Positions 19,981 to 28,333 of a stretch of 64,000 nucleotides of DNA are shown here, one piece after another; positions within the stretch are counted from its first letter, which is position 1, and each line of letters opens with the position of its first letter. Both the position numbers and the translations under genes were made by a program. The notes below the pieces were generated by a model that saw only the letters and a list, made by a program, of their open reading frames with translations, was not told where the DNA came from and did not search any database. The DNA lies in the NCBI GenBank assembly GCA_017512025.1, contig JAFWHH010000012.1, positions 62,001 through 126,000 of the forward strand, in the 5' to 3' direction. The stretch is from Clostridia bacterium. GTDB lineage: Bacteria; Bacillota; Clostridia; TANB77; CAG-508.

Positions 19981-20026
19981 AAACAGTGAAGGAGATAGCG
20001 ACTGTTACATCACTATCTCCTTCATT

Positions 20027-20338
20027 TTACCACTTGATTTCATACCACTTAATCTTCGGGTTGGAATCGGGCGACACCATATAGATGGTGTATCCCGTGC
20101 GGATCAGATTGTTGATGAGCGGCTTGCTGAGAGAAGGAACCGAAATGAATCTCGGACCGTTCTTCTTCTTGGCTGCGATCTTAGCTCTCTGAATCTCATT
20201 GGTAATACCAAGGAGCTTCAGCCATTCATGCGGGAAAAGCGGTCTTTTTGTCCGCTGCAGCATGACGGGCTGACGAGAGAAGACTTCCTCCTTATTAGCA
20301 TCATCATCAAATACTTCTTTTCTTGCTTTGCTGTCCAT
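20027..20338 (-). CDS. Unrecognised 103-aa protein in a G+C-richer islet
   Basis: 103 aa, no family recognised. An acidic and Lys-rich N-terminus is followed by 'RPLFPHEWLKLLGITNEIQRAK', a basic stretch (AAKKKNG) and a predicted mixed alpha/beta end. No signal peptide or membrane segment. Codons differ from all neighbours: CTG, CTC, CCG, CGG, ATC and AAG are frequent where host genes use TTA, CCA, AGA, ATT and AAA. The ribosome site (GAAAGG) and promoter look host-like. Likely transferred and then settled; see findings. Confidence 0.7.
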   Translation of the reverse strand: MDSKARKEVFDDDANKEEVFSRQPVMLQRTKRPLFPHEWLKLLGITNEIQRAKIAAKKKNGPRFISVPSLSKPLINNLIRTGYTIYMVSPDSNPKIKWYEIKW

Positions 20339-20416
20339 AACACATTACCTTTCTCCGTTAACACGGTGTTGGCGCAGGCGTATGCTAGCCTGCTATTACT
20401 TCTTGCGTACTGGACT

Positions 20417-20445
20417 ATTTTATCACATATTTTACAATTTTTCAA
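20417..20445 (-). promoter_or_regulatory. Sigma-A promoter of the 20027-20338 gene
   Basis: On the minus strand: TTGAAA, 17-bp spacer, TAAAAT. The leader is about 72 nt and contains GCAGGC/GCCTGC and AACAC/GTGTT inverted repeats. Confidence 0.7.
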
Positions 20446-20453
20446 ATAAAATA

Positions 20454-20482
20454 TTGACATAATATAAAATTGTCCGTATAAT
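20454..20482 (+). promoter_or_regulatory. Consensus sigma-A promoter of the metK leader
   Basis: TTGACA, 17-bp spacer, TATAAT: a full consensus promoter, divergent from the promoter at 20417-20445 with only 8 bp between the two -35 boxes. Confidence 0.92.
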
Positions 20483-20490
20483 AGTTACAA

Positions 20491-20597
20491 TATGTTATCA
20501 AGAGTGGACGAGAGATTCGGCTCAATGACTCCACAGCAACCTGTTAGAAATAAGGTGCTAATACCGACAAAGCAAGTGCTTTGGCTGATGATTTTAT
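20491..20597 (+). ncRNA. SAM-I (S-box) riboswitch
   Basis: The S-box core is readable: GTTATCAAGAG opening the P1/P2 region, GATTCGGCTCAATGACTCC, CAGCAACCTG, AAGGTGCTAAT and the closing TGATGAT strand that pairs with the 5' TTATCA. It binds S-adenosylmethionine and, when bound, allows the terminator at 20618 to form, shutting off metK. This matches the known role of S-boxes upstream of metK in Firmicutes. Confidence 0.93.
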
Positions 20598-20617
20598 AAA
20601 TTAGATTATAAAATACA

Positions 20618-20647
20618 AACCTCTAGCATTATGCTGGAGGTTTTTTG
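20618..20647 (+). terminator. Riboswitch-controlled terminator before metK
   Basis: AACCTCTAGCAT pairs with ATGCTGGAGGTT (one G-U) and is followed by six T residues. It is the expression platform of the S-box. Confidence 0.9.
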
Positions 20648-20709
20648 ATTTATAAAAATCTACCATATCAGATTAACATATTAATATGTATAAGAAAGAG
20701 GGAGATATT

Positions 20710-21855
20710 ATGAGAAGAAAATTATTTACATCGGAAAGTGTAACAGAGGGACATCCAGATAAGTTGTGTGATTTTATATCAGATAGTGTTCTAGATAGTT
20801 TCTTAGAGAAGGATCCAAATGCGAGAGTGGCTTGCGAAACAGTAGCAGGAAAAGGAGAAGTAGTATTAACAGGAGAGATTAGTTCAACAGCAGAGGTTGA
20901 TATTGAATCAGTTGTTAGAAATGCAATCAAAGAGATTGGTTATGACAATGCAGATTTAGATATTGATTATAGAACATGTAAAGTACATCTTAATTTAGCA
21001 AAACAATCACCTGATATTGCTCTTGGTGTTGATAAATCACTAGAGCAAAAAGAAGGAGAAGATGTTCAATCAGAAGGTGCTGGAGATCAAGGTTTAATGT
21101 TTGGTTTTGCATGTGATGAAACTGATAACTACATGCCACTTCCAATTCATCTAGCTCACAAATTATCAAAGAGATTAGCAGATGTTAGAAAGAGCGGCGA
21201 AATCGATTATTTAAGACCAGATGGTAAAGTACAAGTAACAGTTGAGTATGAAGATGATAAACCATTAAGAGTAGATACAATCGTTGTTTCAACACAACAT
21301 AATGATGGTGTTGATTTAGATGTTCTTAAGAAAGATATTAAAGAAAAAGTAATTAACGCTGTTGTACCAGAAAAATTATTAGATGAGAATACAAAGTATT
21401 TTATCAATCCAACAGGAAGATTTGTTATTGGTGGACCACTTGGAGATGCTGGTTTAACTGGTAGAAAGATTATAGTTGATACATATGGTGGATACGCAAG
21501 ACATGGTGGAGGAGCATTCTCTGGAAAAGACTCTACAAAGGTTGATAGATCTGCTGCATACATAGCCAGATTCTTAGCTAAGAACATTGTATATAATGGT
21601 TATGCTAAGAAATGTGAAATACAACTTTCATATGCAATCGGTGTTGCTAAACCAGTTTCAATATATGTTGAGACATTTGGAACTGGAACAATTGATGAAG
21701 AAGAGCTAGTAAAGAAAATATATGATAAGTTCGACCTAACACCAAGAGGAATCATCAATTACTTAGAGCTTCAAAAACCAATATTTAGAAAAACAACTAA
21801 CTATGGACACTTTGGTAAACCATATTTACCATGGGAGAGGTTTGTTAAGTTCTAA
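20710..21855 (+). CDS. metK: S-adenosylmethionine synthetase
   Basis: Makes S-adenosylmethionine from methionine and ATP. 381 aa. Motifs: [10 protein letters not shown] (ATP/methionine site), [17 protein letters not shown]-equivalent [31 protein letters not shown] and the P-loop-like [22 protein letters not shown] 20710 follows GAGGGAGA; an in-frame ATG at 20686 is upstream of that site. Controlled by the SAM-I riboswitch, so product feedback is expected. Confidence 0.96.
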   Translation: MRRKLFTSESVTEGHPDKLCDFISDSVLDSFLEKDPNARVACETVAGKGEVVLTGEISSTAEVDIESVVRNAIKEIGYDNADLDIDYRTCKVHLNLAKQSPDIALGVDKSLEQKEGEDVQSEGAGDQGLMFGFACDETDNYMPLPIHLAHKLSKRLADVRKSGEIDYLRPDGKVQVTVEYEDDKPLRVDTIVVSTQHNDGVDLDVLKKDIKEKVINAVVPEKLLDENTKYFINPTGRFVIGGPLGDAGLTGRKIIVDTYGGYARHGGGAFSGKDSTKVDRSAAYIARFLAKNIVYNGYAKKCEIQLSYAIGVAKPVSIYVETFGTGTIDEEELVKKIYDKFDLTPRGIINYLELQKPIFRKTTNYGHFGKPYLPWERFVKF

Positions 21856-21887
21856 AATAATTTAATAAAAAGAAAAAATATATAGAT

Positions 21888-21916
21888 AAAAGCAAGTCAT
21901 TGACTTGCTTTTATTG
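21888..21916. terminator. Bidirectional terminator between metK and coat genes
   Basis: AAAAGCAAGTCA and its perfect complement TGACTTGCTTTT, with A/T tails on both sides; serves convergent transcription. Confidence 0.88.
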
Positions 21917-21920
21917 ATCT

Positions 21921-22166
21921 TTATTGATTTTGAAATTTTTGTTTAACTTGATTGATTTTTGTTTGCTCTGCTATATCAGTAGCATACCAACCACGCTCTG
22001 CCATAAGATTATAAATCTTATTTTGAATATCTAAACTCGTATTTAGAGCTTCTTTAAATGCATTATGAGTTTCTGTTGTAGATGATTCAATAGCACCATG
22101 CATATATAAATCACAAGCATTCTTTACATTTAGAAGCTCTTTTTCCATTAAATCTTTATCTTCCAT
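21921..22166 (-). CDS. CotF-family spore coat protein
   Basis: 81 aa. The helical CotF/ferritin-like pattern is clear: EKELLNVKNACDLYMHGAIES, then ALNTSLDIQNKIYNLMAERGWY, with the hallmark 'RGWY' before the C-terminal helix. CotF-type proteins are found in spore coats of Bacillus and Clostridia. It follows the 22175-22348 gene by 8 bp on the same strand, and the pair forms one operon. The preceding ribosome site is AGGAGG. Confidence 0.88.
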   Translation of the reverse strand: MEDKDLMEKELLNVKNACDLYMHGAIESSTTETHNAFKEALNTSLDIQNKIYNLMAERGWYATDIAEQTKINQVKQKFQNQ

Positions 22167-22174
22167 AAATCCTC

Positions 22175-22348
22175 CTAGAATAAGTTTAAAAATTTGTTCA
22201 TTAATCCAGAATGAGTTGATTCTAATTGTTTAATATAATTAGAAAGAGCTACGTCTGATAATTGTTTTGAAGTTTGACATGAACATGTCTTCATAAATTT
22301 TTCATGTCCTAATGCATCTTCAACATATAAAAGTTCTTTTGAAGTCAT
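22175..22348 (-). CDS. Small spore coat-associated protein, paired with CotF gene
   Basis: 57 aa: a short all-helical protein starting MTSKELLYVEDALGHEKFM, with CSC in the middle and a C-terminal 'LMNKFLNLF'. Similar small proteins commonly sit beside cotF-type genes in Clostridia and share the 'LxYxEDALxHE' opening; this is from memory. ATG 22348 follows GGTGGTGAT; a longer in-frame start exists upstream but lacks a ribosome site. Probably expressed in the mother cell. Confidence 0.72.
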   Translation of the reverse strand: MTSKELLYVEDALGHEKFMKTCSCQTSKQLSDVALSNYIKQLESTHSGLMNKFLNLF

Positions 22349-22438
22349 ATTATCACCACCTAAATGTAGTATTAACAACAATTAAAAAAATATAATATAA
22401 ATATAATAAAAATGTAATAAAATTATAAGAAAAATATA

Positions 22439-22467
22439 TTGAAAAAAATATACTACATTGATATAAT
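22439..22467 (+). promoter_or_regulatory. Sigma-A promoter of tdk
   Basis: TTGAAA, 17-bp spacer, TATAAT, 42 bp before the tdk start. Confidence 0.8.
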
Positions 22468-22509
22468 TCGACAAGGAAAAATTTTTAAGAAGAAACAAAA
22501 GGGGAAAAA

Positions 22510-23061
22510 ATGGGCGACATTAATGTGTACACAGGACCGATGAAATGCGGAAAGAGCAACAAAATAATAGATGAAGCTAAGAGACAAATGATAGCAGGAA
22601 AAAAGATAAAGATTTTTAAACCAGAGATAGATACAAAAGACTATATTATGGATAGAAATGGTAATAAGCTTAAAACTGTAAATATATCTAACATCGAAGA
22701 AATACAAAATTATGATGCTGATGTATATGTTATAGATGAGTTTCAGTTTTTAGATGGGGATGTTGATTGTATTGAAAAGATGGCTGAGGATGGAAAGAAG
22801 TTTTATATTGCAGGACTTAATTTAACATCAGAAGGAAAACCTTTTGGACAAATGGGTGATCTTCTATGTGTATCTGACAATGTACAAACAATGACATCAA
22901 TATGTGAAATATGTAAAAGAGACAATGCTATATTTAGTTTTTATAAATTAAATGATAAAGATGGAGATATACGCATTGGAGATAATGAATATATACCAGT
23001 TTGTAGAGAATGCTACAATGAATTAAGAAGAGCAAGAAAAATGATGAAAGAAGAGCAATAA
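22510..23061 (+). CDS. tdk: Thymidine kinase (type II)
   Basis: Phosphorylates thymidine for salvage. 183 aa. The P-loop reads GPMKCGKS (the usual form is GPMFSGKT), the Walker B/lasso region is VIDEFQF, and the zinc site is formed by two pairs, CEIC and CREC. The conserved GLNLTSEGKPFGQM stretch follows DEFQF. All required residues are visible. The start follows AAAAGGGG and the terminator overlaps the stop codon. Confidence 0.93.
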   Translation: MGDINVYTGPMKCGKSNKIIDEAKRQMIAGKKIKIFKPEIDTKDYIMDRNGNKLKTVNISNIEEIQNYDADVYVIDEFQFLDGDVDCIEKMAEDGKKFYIAGLNLTSEGKPFGQMGDLLCVSDNVQTMTSICEICKRDNAIFSFYKLNDKDGDIRIGDNEYIPVCRECYNELRRARKMMKEEQ

Positions 23062-23074
23062 TGCTCTTTTTTTG
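23051..23074 (+). terminator. Terminator overlapping the tdk stop
   Basis: AAGAGCA/TGCTCTT stem with a short loop, followed by a run of T residues; the 5' arm is the last codons of tdk. Confidence 0.8.
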
Positions 23075-23141
23075 TTTTTTATAAAGTTGTTATTTAAATA
23101 AGGATATGGTAGTATAATATTAGATTACAAAGGAGAAATAT

Positions 23142-23429
23142 ATGAAGTTTTTTGTGTCTATAAAAAGTTTTTTTAAGAATTTAACAGTAAAGAAACTACC
23201 ATCAGGAAATATAGTTGAGACTGATGTTATACCAATCAGATATAGTGGTAAACTTGACAGAAAATTAGCTGAGCTTATCAGGGACGAGATAAAACGTTAT
23301 AATGAATTTTATAGAGTATTTTTAGAGGAATATGATGAAATACATATTGGAGATATAGCCGAAGATACTGAAAATGTATTACGAGTTGATAATGAAATAC
23401 AAAAGTCGACATGGAAATACGCTCGGTGA
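23142..23429 (+). pseudogene. N-terminal part of a frameshifted M3-like metallopeptidase gene
   Basis: 95 codons with a good ribosome site (AAAGGAGAA). It ends in a short out-of-frame tail after 'DNEIQK'. Skipping the single T at 23406 joins it to the frame of the 23374-24840 ORF, giving EIQK-RHGNTLGELELSSHTRL. The text before the junction (EYDEIHIGDIAEDTEN) reads like the lead-in to that strand-rich segment. I therefore treat it as the front of one gene. Sequencing error, real mutation or programmed +1 frameshifting remain possible. Confidence 0.6.
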
Positions 23430-24840
23430 GCTTGAATTAAGTAGTCATACAAGATTAATCCTAATAAGAAATATACTAGCGAAATATAGTGAACGAAAAG
23501 GAAAATTAACAGAGCTTGATATTGCACAGGGCTTATCGTATAACGGACCAGAGCATATACTACATAATCATTTTTATTGGTTTCTTATAAATGAGAGAGA
23601 ATATTCGAGCTATCTATATGATTTATATCACATGAAAGACTGGAAAGGTCTTAAGATGTATCTTGACGCTGAAAATGATCAAGAATTTGCAAAGCAGTAT
23701 ATGGATGAGAATATATATACGGTTTTAGGTAAGGCTGCAGAGCTATATAATGATCCAAGAGAAGGTTATTTCTTTGACAAAAACATTGGTATTATTTCTG
23801 ACGCTAGTAATTATACTGCAAAGTATTTTGGAGATGCATTGGAAGATACTTTCAAATTTGTTGCTTATGCGATAGAAAATGGTTGTAATGCAGATGATAA
23901 AGATCAGATTAGGAGTTTGAGTAAACAGTTCGATGAGCAGAAAAAAGGCAGTATTAATTGTCAAAAGATTAGCAGAGAAAGAATTATAGAATTGGCTTCA
24001 GAGGTATTTGACTACATTGACTCAACCGGTGAATTTAGGAAGTTCTTTGAAAGTAAGATGAAAGAAGGAAAAATTGTACTATTTGATAAAGATGAAAAAG
24101 ATGCTACTCTTAAAGAGCTTGAAGAGATTTTCAACTTAGGAGGTGCAAACAAAAAGCCTGTTAATGATGGTGCAAACTATAAACCATTTTTTGATATGTG
24201 CAGTATTCCAATAGATAATGCTATAACAGATGTACCAACGATAATACATGAAGTTACGCATCAATATCATTGGAGTAAAAAGAATAAGATACATGGATAT
24301 TCAGAAGAAGTACCATCAATTTATTTTGAAAAAATAGCGATTGATTATTTGATGACGCATGGATTTGAACATGAATCAGATATATTACAAGAGTCATTCC
24401 ATCAAAGAATGGTCAATGATTCGGCTAATAATGCGCAGGTAATTAATAAATATATTGCAGTTACAAAAACAAAACATGATGAAGGAGTAATAACTGAACA
24501 AGCTTTCATGAGGGAGGCCGAGATAGCATGGAAATTTATGCAAATGTCTGGCATGGATGTTAGCGATACTAAAAAGAAATATGCTAAAAGTTTAATTGAA
24601 GCTTTTAAGAGCAGAGATAGAAAAGAGAATAATGAGATAGTTGTTTATTGTTCATATTCATTAGGTACATATTTTGCAGGAAAATATAGTAAAGACGAGC
24701 AAATGAAACACAGAATGTTGCAACTTGTAAAAAATCCAGAATACACATTACAAAATCTGATTGAAGAACTAAATGCACCAGATCAAAATATAGAAGATAA
24801 AAAAATAACGATAAATGGTGAAAGTATAGACAAAGTATAG
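23374..24840 (+). CDS. M3-like zinc metallopeptidase, main part (frame-shifted from its N-terminus)
   Basis: Up to 488 codons; the ATG at 23374 has no ribosome site, so translation probably begins in the 23142 frame. The active site IIHEVTHQYHW (HExxH) is followed about 25 residues later by EEVPSIYFEKIAIDYL, the glutamate-bearing helix expected for gluzincin peptidases of the oligopeptidase F/M3 type. The rest is largely helical, with no signal peptide, so it is probably a cytoplasmic peptidase. Substrate unknown. The next gene starts 34 bp downstream. Confidence 0.7.
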   Translation: MYYELIMKYKSRHGNTLGELELSSHTRLILIRNILAKYSERKGKLTELDIAQGLSYNGPEHILHNHFYWFLINEREYSSYLYDLYHMKDWKGLKMYLDAENDQEFAKQYMDENIYTVLGKAAELYNDPREGYFFDKNIGIISDASNYTAKYFGDALEDTFKFVAYAIENGCNADDKDQIRSLSKQFDEQKKGSINCQKISRERIIELASEVFDYIDSTGEFRKFFESKMKEGKIVLFDKDEKDATLKELEEIFNLGGANKKPVNDGANYKPFFDMCSIPIDNAITDVPTIIHEVTHQYHWSKKNKIHGYSEEVPSIYFEKIAIDYLMTHGFEHESDILQESFHQRMVNDSANNAQVINKYIAVTKTKHDEGVITEQAFMREAEIAWKFMQMSGMDVSDTKKKYAKSLIEAFKSRDRKENNEIVVYCSYSLGTYFAGKYSKDEQMKHRMLQLVKNPEYTLQNLIEELNAPDQNIEDKKITINGESIDKV

Positions 24841-24874
24841 GATAGTTTATCTATCAAAAATAAGGAGGGGAAAT

Positions 24875-25423
24875 ATGGCAATTGATAGAATTGATTGGCA
24901 CTGGGATGAAGTTACTGATGCGGTATCTGATGAGGAACATTGGGAAAAGGCAGGTGCCCATATTGGATATTATATGGAGTGGGCGTATAAGAAGGGGTTT
25001 GCTCCAAATAATCCAGAGGAAAATGACATAGAAGAATATCAAAAGGTTTTGAATTCTGAAGTAACAGGCATTGAATTTTTAATGAATAATTGTGACTGTA
25101 AATTCTGGGACTCTGATTTAAATGAAGAGGGTCAAAAGTTTACTTCATATGCATACGACACATACGTTAATAATTTAGAATCTATTTTAGGGCATAAGAT
25201 GTATATTGAAAAATATAATATGCAAGATTTTCAGAAGGTATCTAATTATTTAGATAATGTTTATGAAGAATATATAAAAAATCCGCAACCAAAAGTTATA
25301 AACTCACAGATAAACAATAGACCATCAAATGTTGCTAATATACTTTCATTGATTTTATCAATTATAACATTGATAGCAATTGTAGGATTTATTATTTATA
25401 AAATCATGGATGCATTTTTATAA
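24875..25423 (+). CDS. DUF7832-like protein with C-terminal membrane anchor
   Basis: 182 aa. The N-terminus (DRIDWHWDEVTDAV ... WEKAGAHIGYYMEWAYKKG) resembles DUF7832-type proteins, which share an 'xxWH ... ATHIGMFLAW' pattern and often occur in immunity or accessory loci. The C-terminus is a single hydrophobic helix (about 155-178), suggesting tail anchoring with the domain inside the cell. Ribosome site GGAGGGG. It lies 34 bp after the metallopeptidase gene and probably shares its transcript. The family call is from memory. Confidence 0.6.
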   Translation: MAIDRIDWHWDEVTDAVSDEEHWEKAGAHIGYYMEWAYKKGFAPNNPEENDIEEYQKVLNSEVTGIEFLMNNCDCKFWDSDLNEEGQKFTSYAYDTYVNNLESILGHKMYIEKYNMQDFQKVSNYLDNVYEEYIKNPQPKVINSQINNRPSNVANILSLILSIITLIAIVGFIIYKIMDAFL

Positions 25424-25436
25424 AAGAATAATTTAT

Positions 25437-25469
25437 AAAAACATTGAACAATTTCGTTCAATGTTTTTT
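25437..25469 (+). terminator. Intrinsic terminator
   Basis: AAAAACATTGAAC/GTTCAATGTTTTT stem with a six-base loop and T-run. Confidence 0.9.
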
Positions 25470-25499
25470 TGTATAATTTTGCATTTTCTTGCAATACTA
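25470..25499 (+). promoter_or_regulatory. Sigma-G-like promoter of spoVT
   Basis: TGTATA, 17-bp spacer, AATACTA (sigma-G pattern about TGnATA / CATAnTA). spoVT is a known sigma-G target in Bacillus, which supports the reading. Confidence 0.5.
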
Positions 25500-25535
25500 A
25501 CAATATAAAACTTTGAAAAACAAGGAGGAAAACAA

Positions 25536-26090
25536 ATGAAAGCAACAGGTGTTGTAAGAAGAATAGATGATTTAGGTAGAATAGTAGTTCCAAAAGAAAT
25601 AAGAAGAACTCTTAGAATAAAAGAAGGAGATCCTCTTGAAATATTTACTGATAGGGAAGGCTCTATTATCTTAAGAAAATATTCTCCAATAGGAGAGCTT
25701 TCAGAGTTTGCTACTGAATATGCAGAAACACTAGCAAAAACAACAGGACATATTGCTTGTATTACTGATAAAGATACTGTAATTGCTGTATCTGGTACAT
25801 CTAAGAAAGATTATCTTGAAAAAGGCGTAAGTAAGCAATTAGAGCAAATTATGGATGATAGAGAAAACTACAACAGTAAAGACAATAATAATAATGCTAT
25901 TCCAATTACGAATAATGAGACAAATGATAAAACAAAAAATGCTCAGGTTGTATATCCTATAATAGTTGAGGGAGAGTCAATTGGTAGTGTTATTTTACTT
26001 TCAAAAGAGCCTAATGAGAAAATGACAGAGGTTGAACAAAAGGTTGTTCAATCAGCTGCTAGCTTTTTAGGAACACAAATGGAGATATAA
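25536..26090 (+). CDS. spoVT: Stage V sporulation protein T, AbrB-type transcription regulator
   Basis: 184 aa. Residues 1-50 are the swapped-hairpin AbrB DNA-binding domain (GVVRRIDDLGRIVVPKEIRR, then LEIFTDREGSIILRKY). The rest is the GAF-like SpoVT C-domain, with VYPIIVEGESIGSVILLS. It tunes sigma-G-dependent genes in the forespore. The full two-domain length separates it from AbrB and Abh. The stretch near residue 110-128 (NSKDNNNNAIPITNNETND) is an Asn-rich insert that may vary between strains. Ribosome site AAGGAGG. Confidence 0.93.
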   Translation: MKATGVVRRIDDLGRIVVPKEIRRTLRIKEGDPLEIFTDREGSIILRKYSPIGELSEFATEYAETLAKTTGHIACITDKDTVIAVSGTSKKDYLEKGVSKQLEQIMDDRENYNSKDNNNNAIPITNNETNDKTKNAQVVYPIIVEGESIGSVILLSKEPNEKMTEVEQKVVQSAASFLGTQMEI

Positions 26091-26097
26091 TAAAAAG

Positions 26098-26137
26098 TCC
26101 TAGGAATTAGTGATATAATTTCTAGGATTATTTTTTA
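26098..26137 (+). terminator. Intrinsic terminator after spoVT
   Basis: TCCTAGGAATTA pairs with TAATTTCTAGGA (one mismatch), followed by a T-run. Confidence 0.8.
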
Positions 26138-26226
26138 TAAATAAATATTAACAAATTTACATAAAACACTAGAAAAAAATAGGAATATATGATACAATTA
26201 TAATAATTTTACAAAAGGAGAATATT

Positions 26227-26859
26227 ATGGTTGAAATCGAATTAAAAAGTAAGGAATTGACGGAGCATATATATCTTACATTAAACAAAGATAGGAGCAC
26301 TCCAATATATGATGTTGATATTGATAAAATTGAAGATGTAACATTAGATGCATTAGACTTTTTAGATGAACCAACAGATACAACTATATTTGATTTAGTA
26401 TTTTTTAATAATTTAAAAACTTGTATGATTGCAAACATGAATATTTCTGAAAAGGAAATTGAGGTTTTAAATAAATTAGATAGTATTGAATCAATTCAAT
26501 TTACAAATTGTGTTTTTCCAAAAGGTAAAAAAATAAATATGCATGCTTCATATGTGATTGTTGATGGATGTGTAGAATTTGATGCATCTATTTTCAGTGA
26601 TATGAAATCAATTACTAGACTAAGAGTTGTTAATTGTGAGCATGTTAAGCTAGCTGGATTAGAAAGCTTATCAGAATTGACAGAGCTATATTTACAAAAT
26701 ATGGAGCTTGATAATATTGATAATATATCTGGTCTTGATAAACTAGAATACGTAAATTTAAATGGTACCAAAGTTAAGAAGCTTTCTGATTTACTAAAGA
26801 ATCCAAAGATTAAAGTAGATCATGAAGAAAAGAATTATATATTTGATGTTGAAGGTTAA
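26227..26859 (+). CDS. Leucine-rich-repeat-like protein
   Basis: 210 aa, no signal peptide. The second half has SDS22-type repeats of about 22 residues: ITRLRVVNCEHVKLAGLESL, LTELYLQNMELDNIDNISGL, LEYVNLNGTKVKKLSDLL. The first half has looser repeat-like strands. This fold is normally a protein-binding surface. It sits directly before the transglutaminase-domain gene (12 bp between this stop and the chosen start), so the two probably act together. AAAAGGAG precedes the ATG. Confidence 0.75.
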   Translation: MVEIELKSKELTEHIYLTLNKDRSTPIYDVDIDKIEDVTLDALDFLDEPTDTTIFDLVFFNNLKTCMIANMNISEKEIEVLNKLDSIESIQFTNCVFPKGKKINMHASYVIVDGCVEFDASIFSDMKSITRLRVVNCEHVKLAGLESLSELTELYLQNMELDNIDNISGLDKLEYVNLNGTKVKKLSDLLKNPKIKVDHEEKNYIFDVEG

Positions 26860-26871
26860 GGGGTGCGAAAA

Positions 26872-28275
26872 TTGAGAAATAGTTATTTAAATAATTTAGT
26901 TAATAATGCACAAGAAAATGAAACAATTAAAAAAGCTGGATCAATTAGCTTTTCAGAAATAATTGAATATGTTAAAGGTGGAATATCAGATGATGATTTC
27001 AATTCATTATGTGCTGATATAAAATCTGGAGAAGTTAGTATTGGTATGGATGCAAGTGCAGTAAGTACATTACTAGCTAGTAAAGATGATAGCCAAGTAA
27101 AAAGATTATTCCAAAGTGTTAAAATGCCTAAAATAGATATTGATCTTAATAGCGTAAGTGAATTACCTGTTGAGGATTTCAGAGCTATTAGATCTATGGG
27201 TGTTAATGTTGGTAAGGTATATGTTAATAGTGGTTGGGATGAAGCAGCTGCAAAAGGATATACTCCAGACGTATATGAAACTATCGCATCAAGAGCAGAA
27301 GCTATGGTTGATAAAGCTAAAGATGAGTTAGCTAAGAAAAATCCAGAAAAATCATTTGATGATATGAGCGATAGAGATAAATTCATGATGATTTATAACA
27401 TGGTTATTAAAAGAGCAAAATATAACTATGCTGCACTTAGCACAAGAGATAAATCACACTATACAGCAAGAAACTTAGAAGACTTTTTCTGTAATGGTGG
27501 TTCAGCTGTATGTGCTGGTTTTGCAGATGCATTAGTTCAATTAGGAACAATGATGGGTCTTGAGATAGAATATGTACAAGGTGATTCTAAATCAGCTAAG
27601 ATGAGTCATAAAGAATACCATGCTTGGGTAAGAGTTAAGATTGATGGAGAATGGTATAATGCCGATCCAACTTGGGATGCCAACCATGTTAAAGGAAAAT
27701 ACGGCTATTGTTTAAAGAGCGATGCTGAATTTGATGGACATACATTAGATAGAAATTATAATCCAACATACAGAAGAGATAAAAATGGAAGATTAATTGG
27801 TAGTTCAAGGGATAATGGATATAGAGATTATGATACTTCAACTCGTTCATACAGAAGTTCTGAACTTATTGATGAGTACTACACAGATGATTTGGATAGA
27901 CAAATGGCTGGTTTCAGACACTTAACTGAAGAACAAGCTGCTGCATTAGGAGCTAAATATATACCAAATGCTCCAGGTAGTGCAGGATTGTTAACAGGTA
28001 ATAATTTCTTAACTGTAATATTTAATTTCTTAATTAAGATAACAAGTATGCCAGCAAAAGTTGCAAGTAAAATAAAAGAAAAATTTAGAGCTGGAAAAAT
28101 CGATGCTGCTAAATTATCAGATTCAAGCTATATAGATGGCGAGGTTGAAAAAGCTGAACAAGAAGCCGCTTTTGAAGATATCCAAGTTGATCCAAAACAA
28201 GCTGGATCATATAAGGATAAAGCTCAATCTGGAAAAGATAAAAATACACAAGAATCTGAGCAAGATAGAGGATAA
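26872..28275 (+). CDS. Transglutaminase-like cysteine peptidase-fold protein
   Basis: 467 aa. The core at about 185-290 carries the Cys-His-Asp triad: Cys in GGSAVCAGFADALVQLG, His in EYHAWVRVKIDGEWYNAD and Asp in ADPTWD. A helical N-terminal half has no export signal, and the C-terminal tail is charged and low-complexity (KAEQEAAF ... KDKAQSGKDKN), so it is probably cytoplasmic. I prefer the TTG at 26872, eight bases after AAGGGG; a GTG at 26863 overlaps that site. Substrate unknown; the upstream LRR protein is a plausible partner. Confidence 0.8.
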   Translation: MRNSYLNNLVNNAQENETIKKAGSISFSEIIEYVKGGISDDDFNSLCADIKSGEVSIGMDASAVSTLLASKDDSQVKRLFQSVKMPKIDIDLNSVSELPVEDFRAIRSMGVNVGKVYVNSGWDEAAAKGYTPDVYETIASRAEAMVDKAKDELAKKNPEKSFDDMSDRDKFMMIYNMVIKRAKYNYAALSTRDKSHYTARNLEDFFCNGGSAVCAGFADALVQLGTMMGLEIEYVQGDSKSAKMSHKEYHAWVRVKIDGEWYNADPTWDANHVKGKYGYCLKSDAEFDGHTLDRNYNPTYRRDKNGRLIGSSRDNGYRDYDTSTRSYRSSELIDEYYTDDLDRQMAGFRHLTEEQAAALGAKYIPNAPGSAGLLTGNNFLTVIFNFLIKITSMPAKVASKIKEKFRAGKIDAAKLSDSSYIDGEVEKAEQEAAFEDIQVDPKQAGSYKDKAQSGKDKNTQESEQDRG

Positions 28276-28283
28276 AATAAAAG

Positions 28284-28318
28284 CCTATAGTTAATCTTGT
28301 ATTAACTATAGGTTTTAT
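28284..28318 (+). terminator. Intrinsic terminator after the transglutaminase gene
   Basis: CCTATAGTTAAT and its perfect complement, five-base loop, then TTTTATTT. Confidence 0.88.
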
Positions 28319-28333
28319 TTATAGGAGGAAAAT

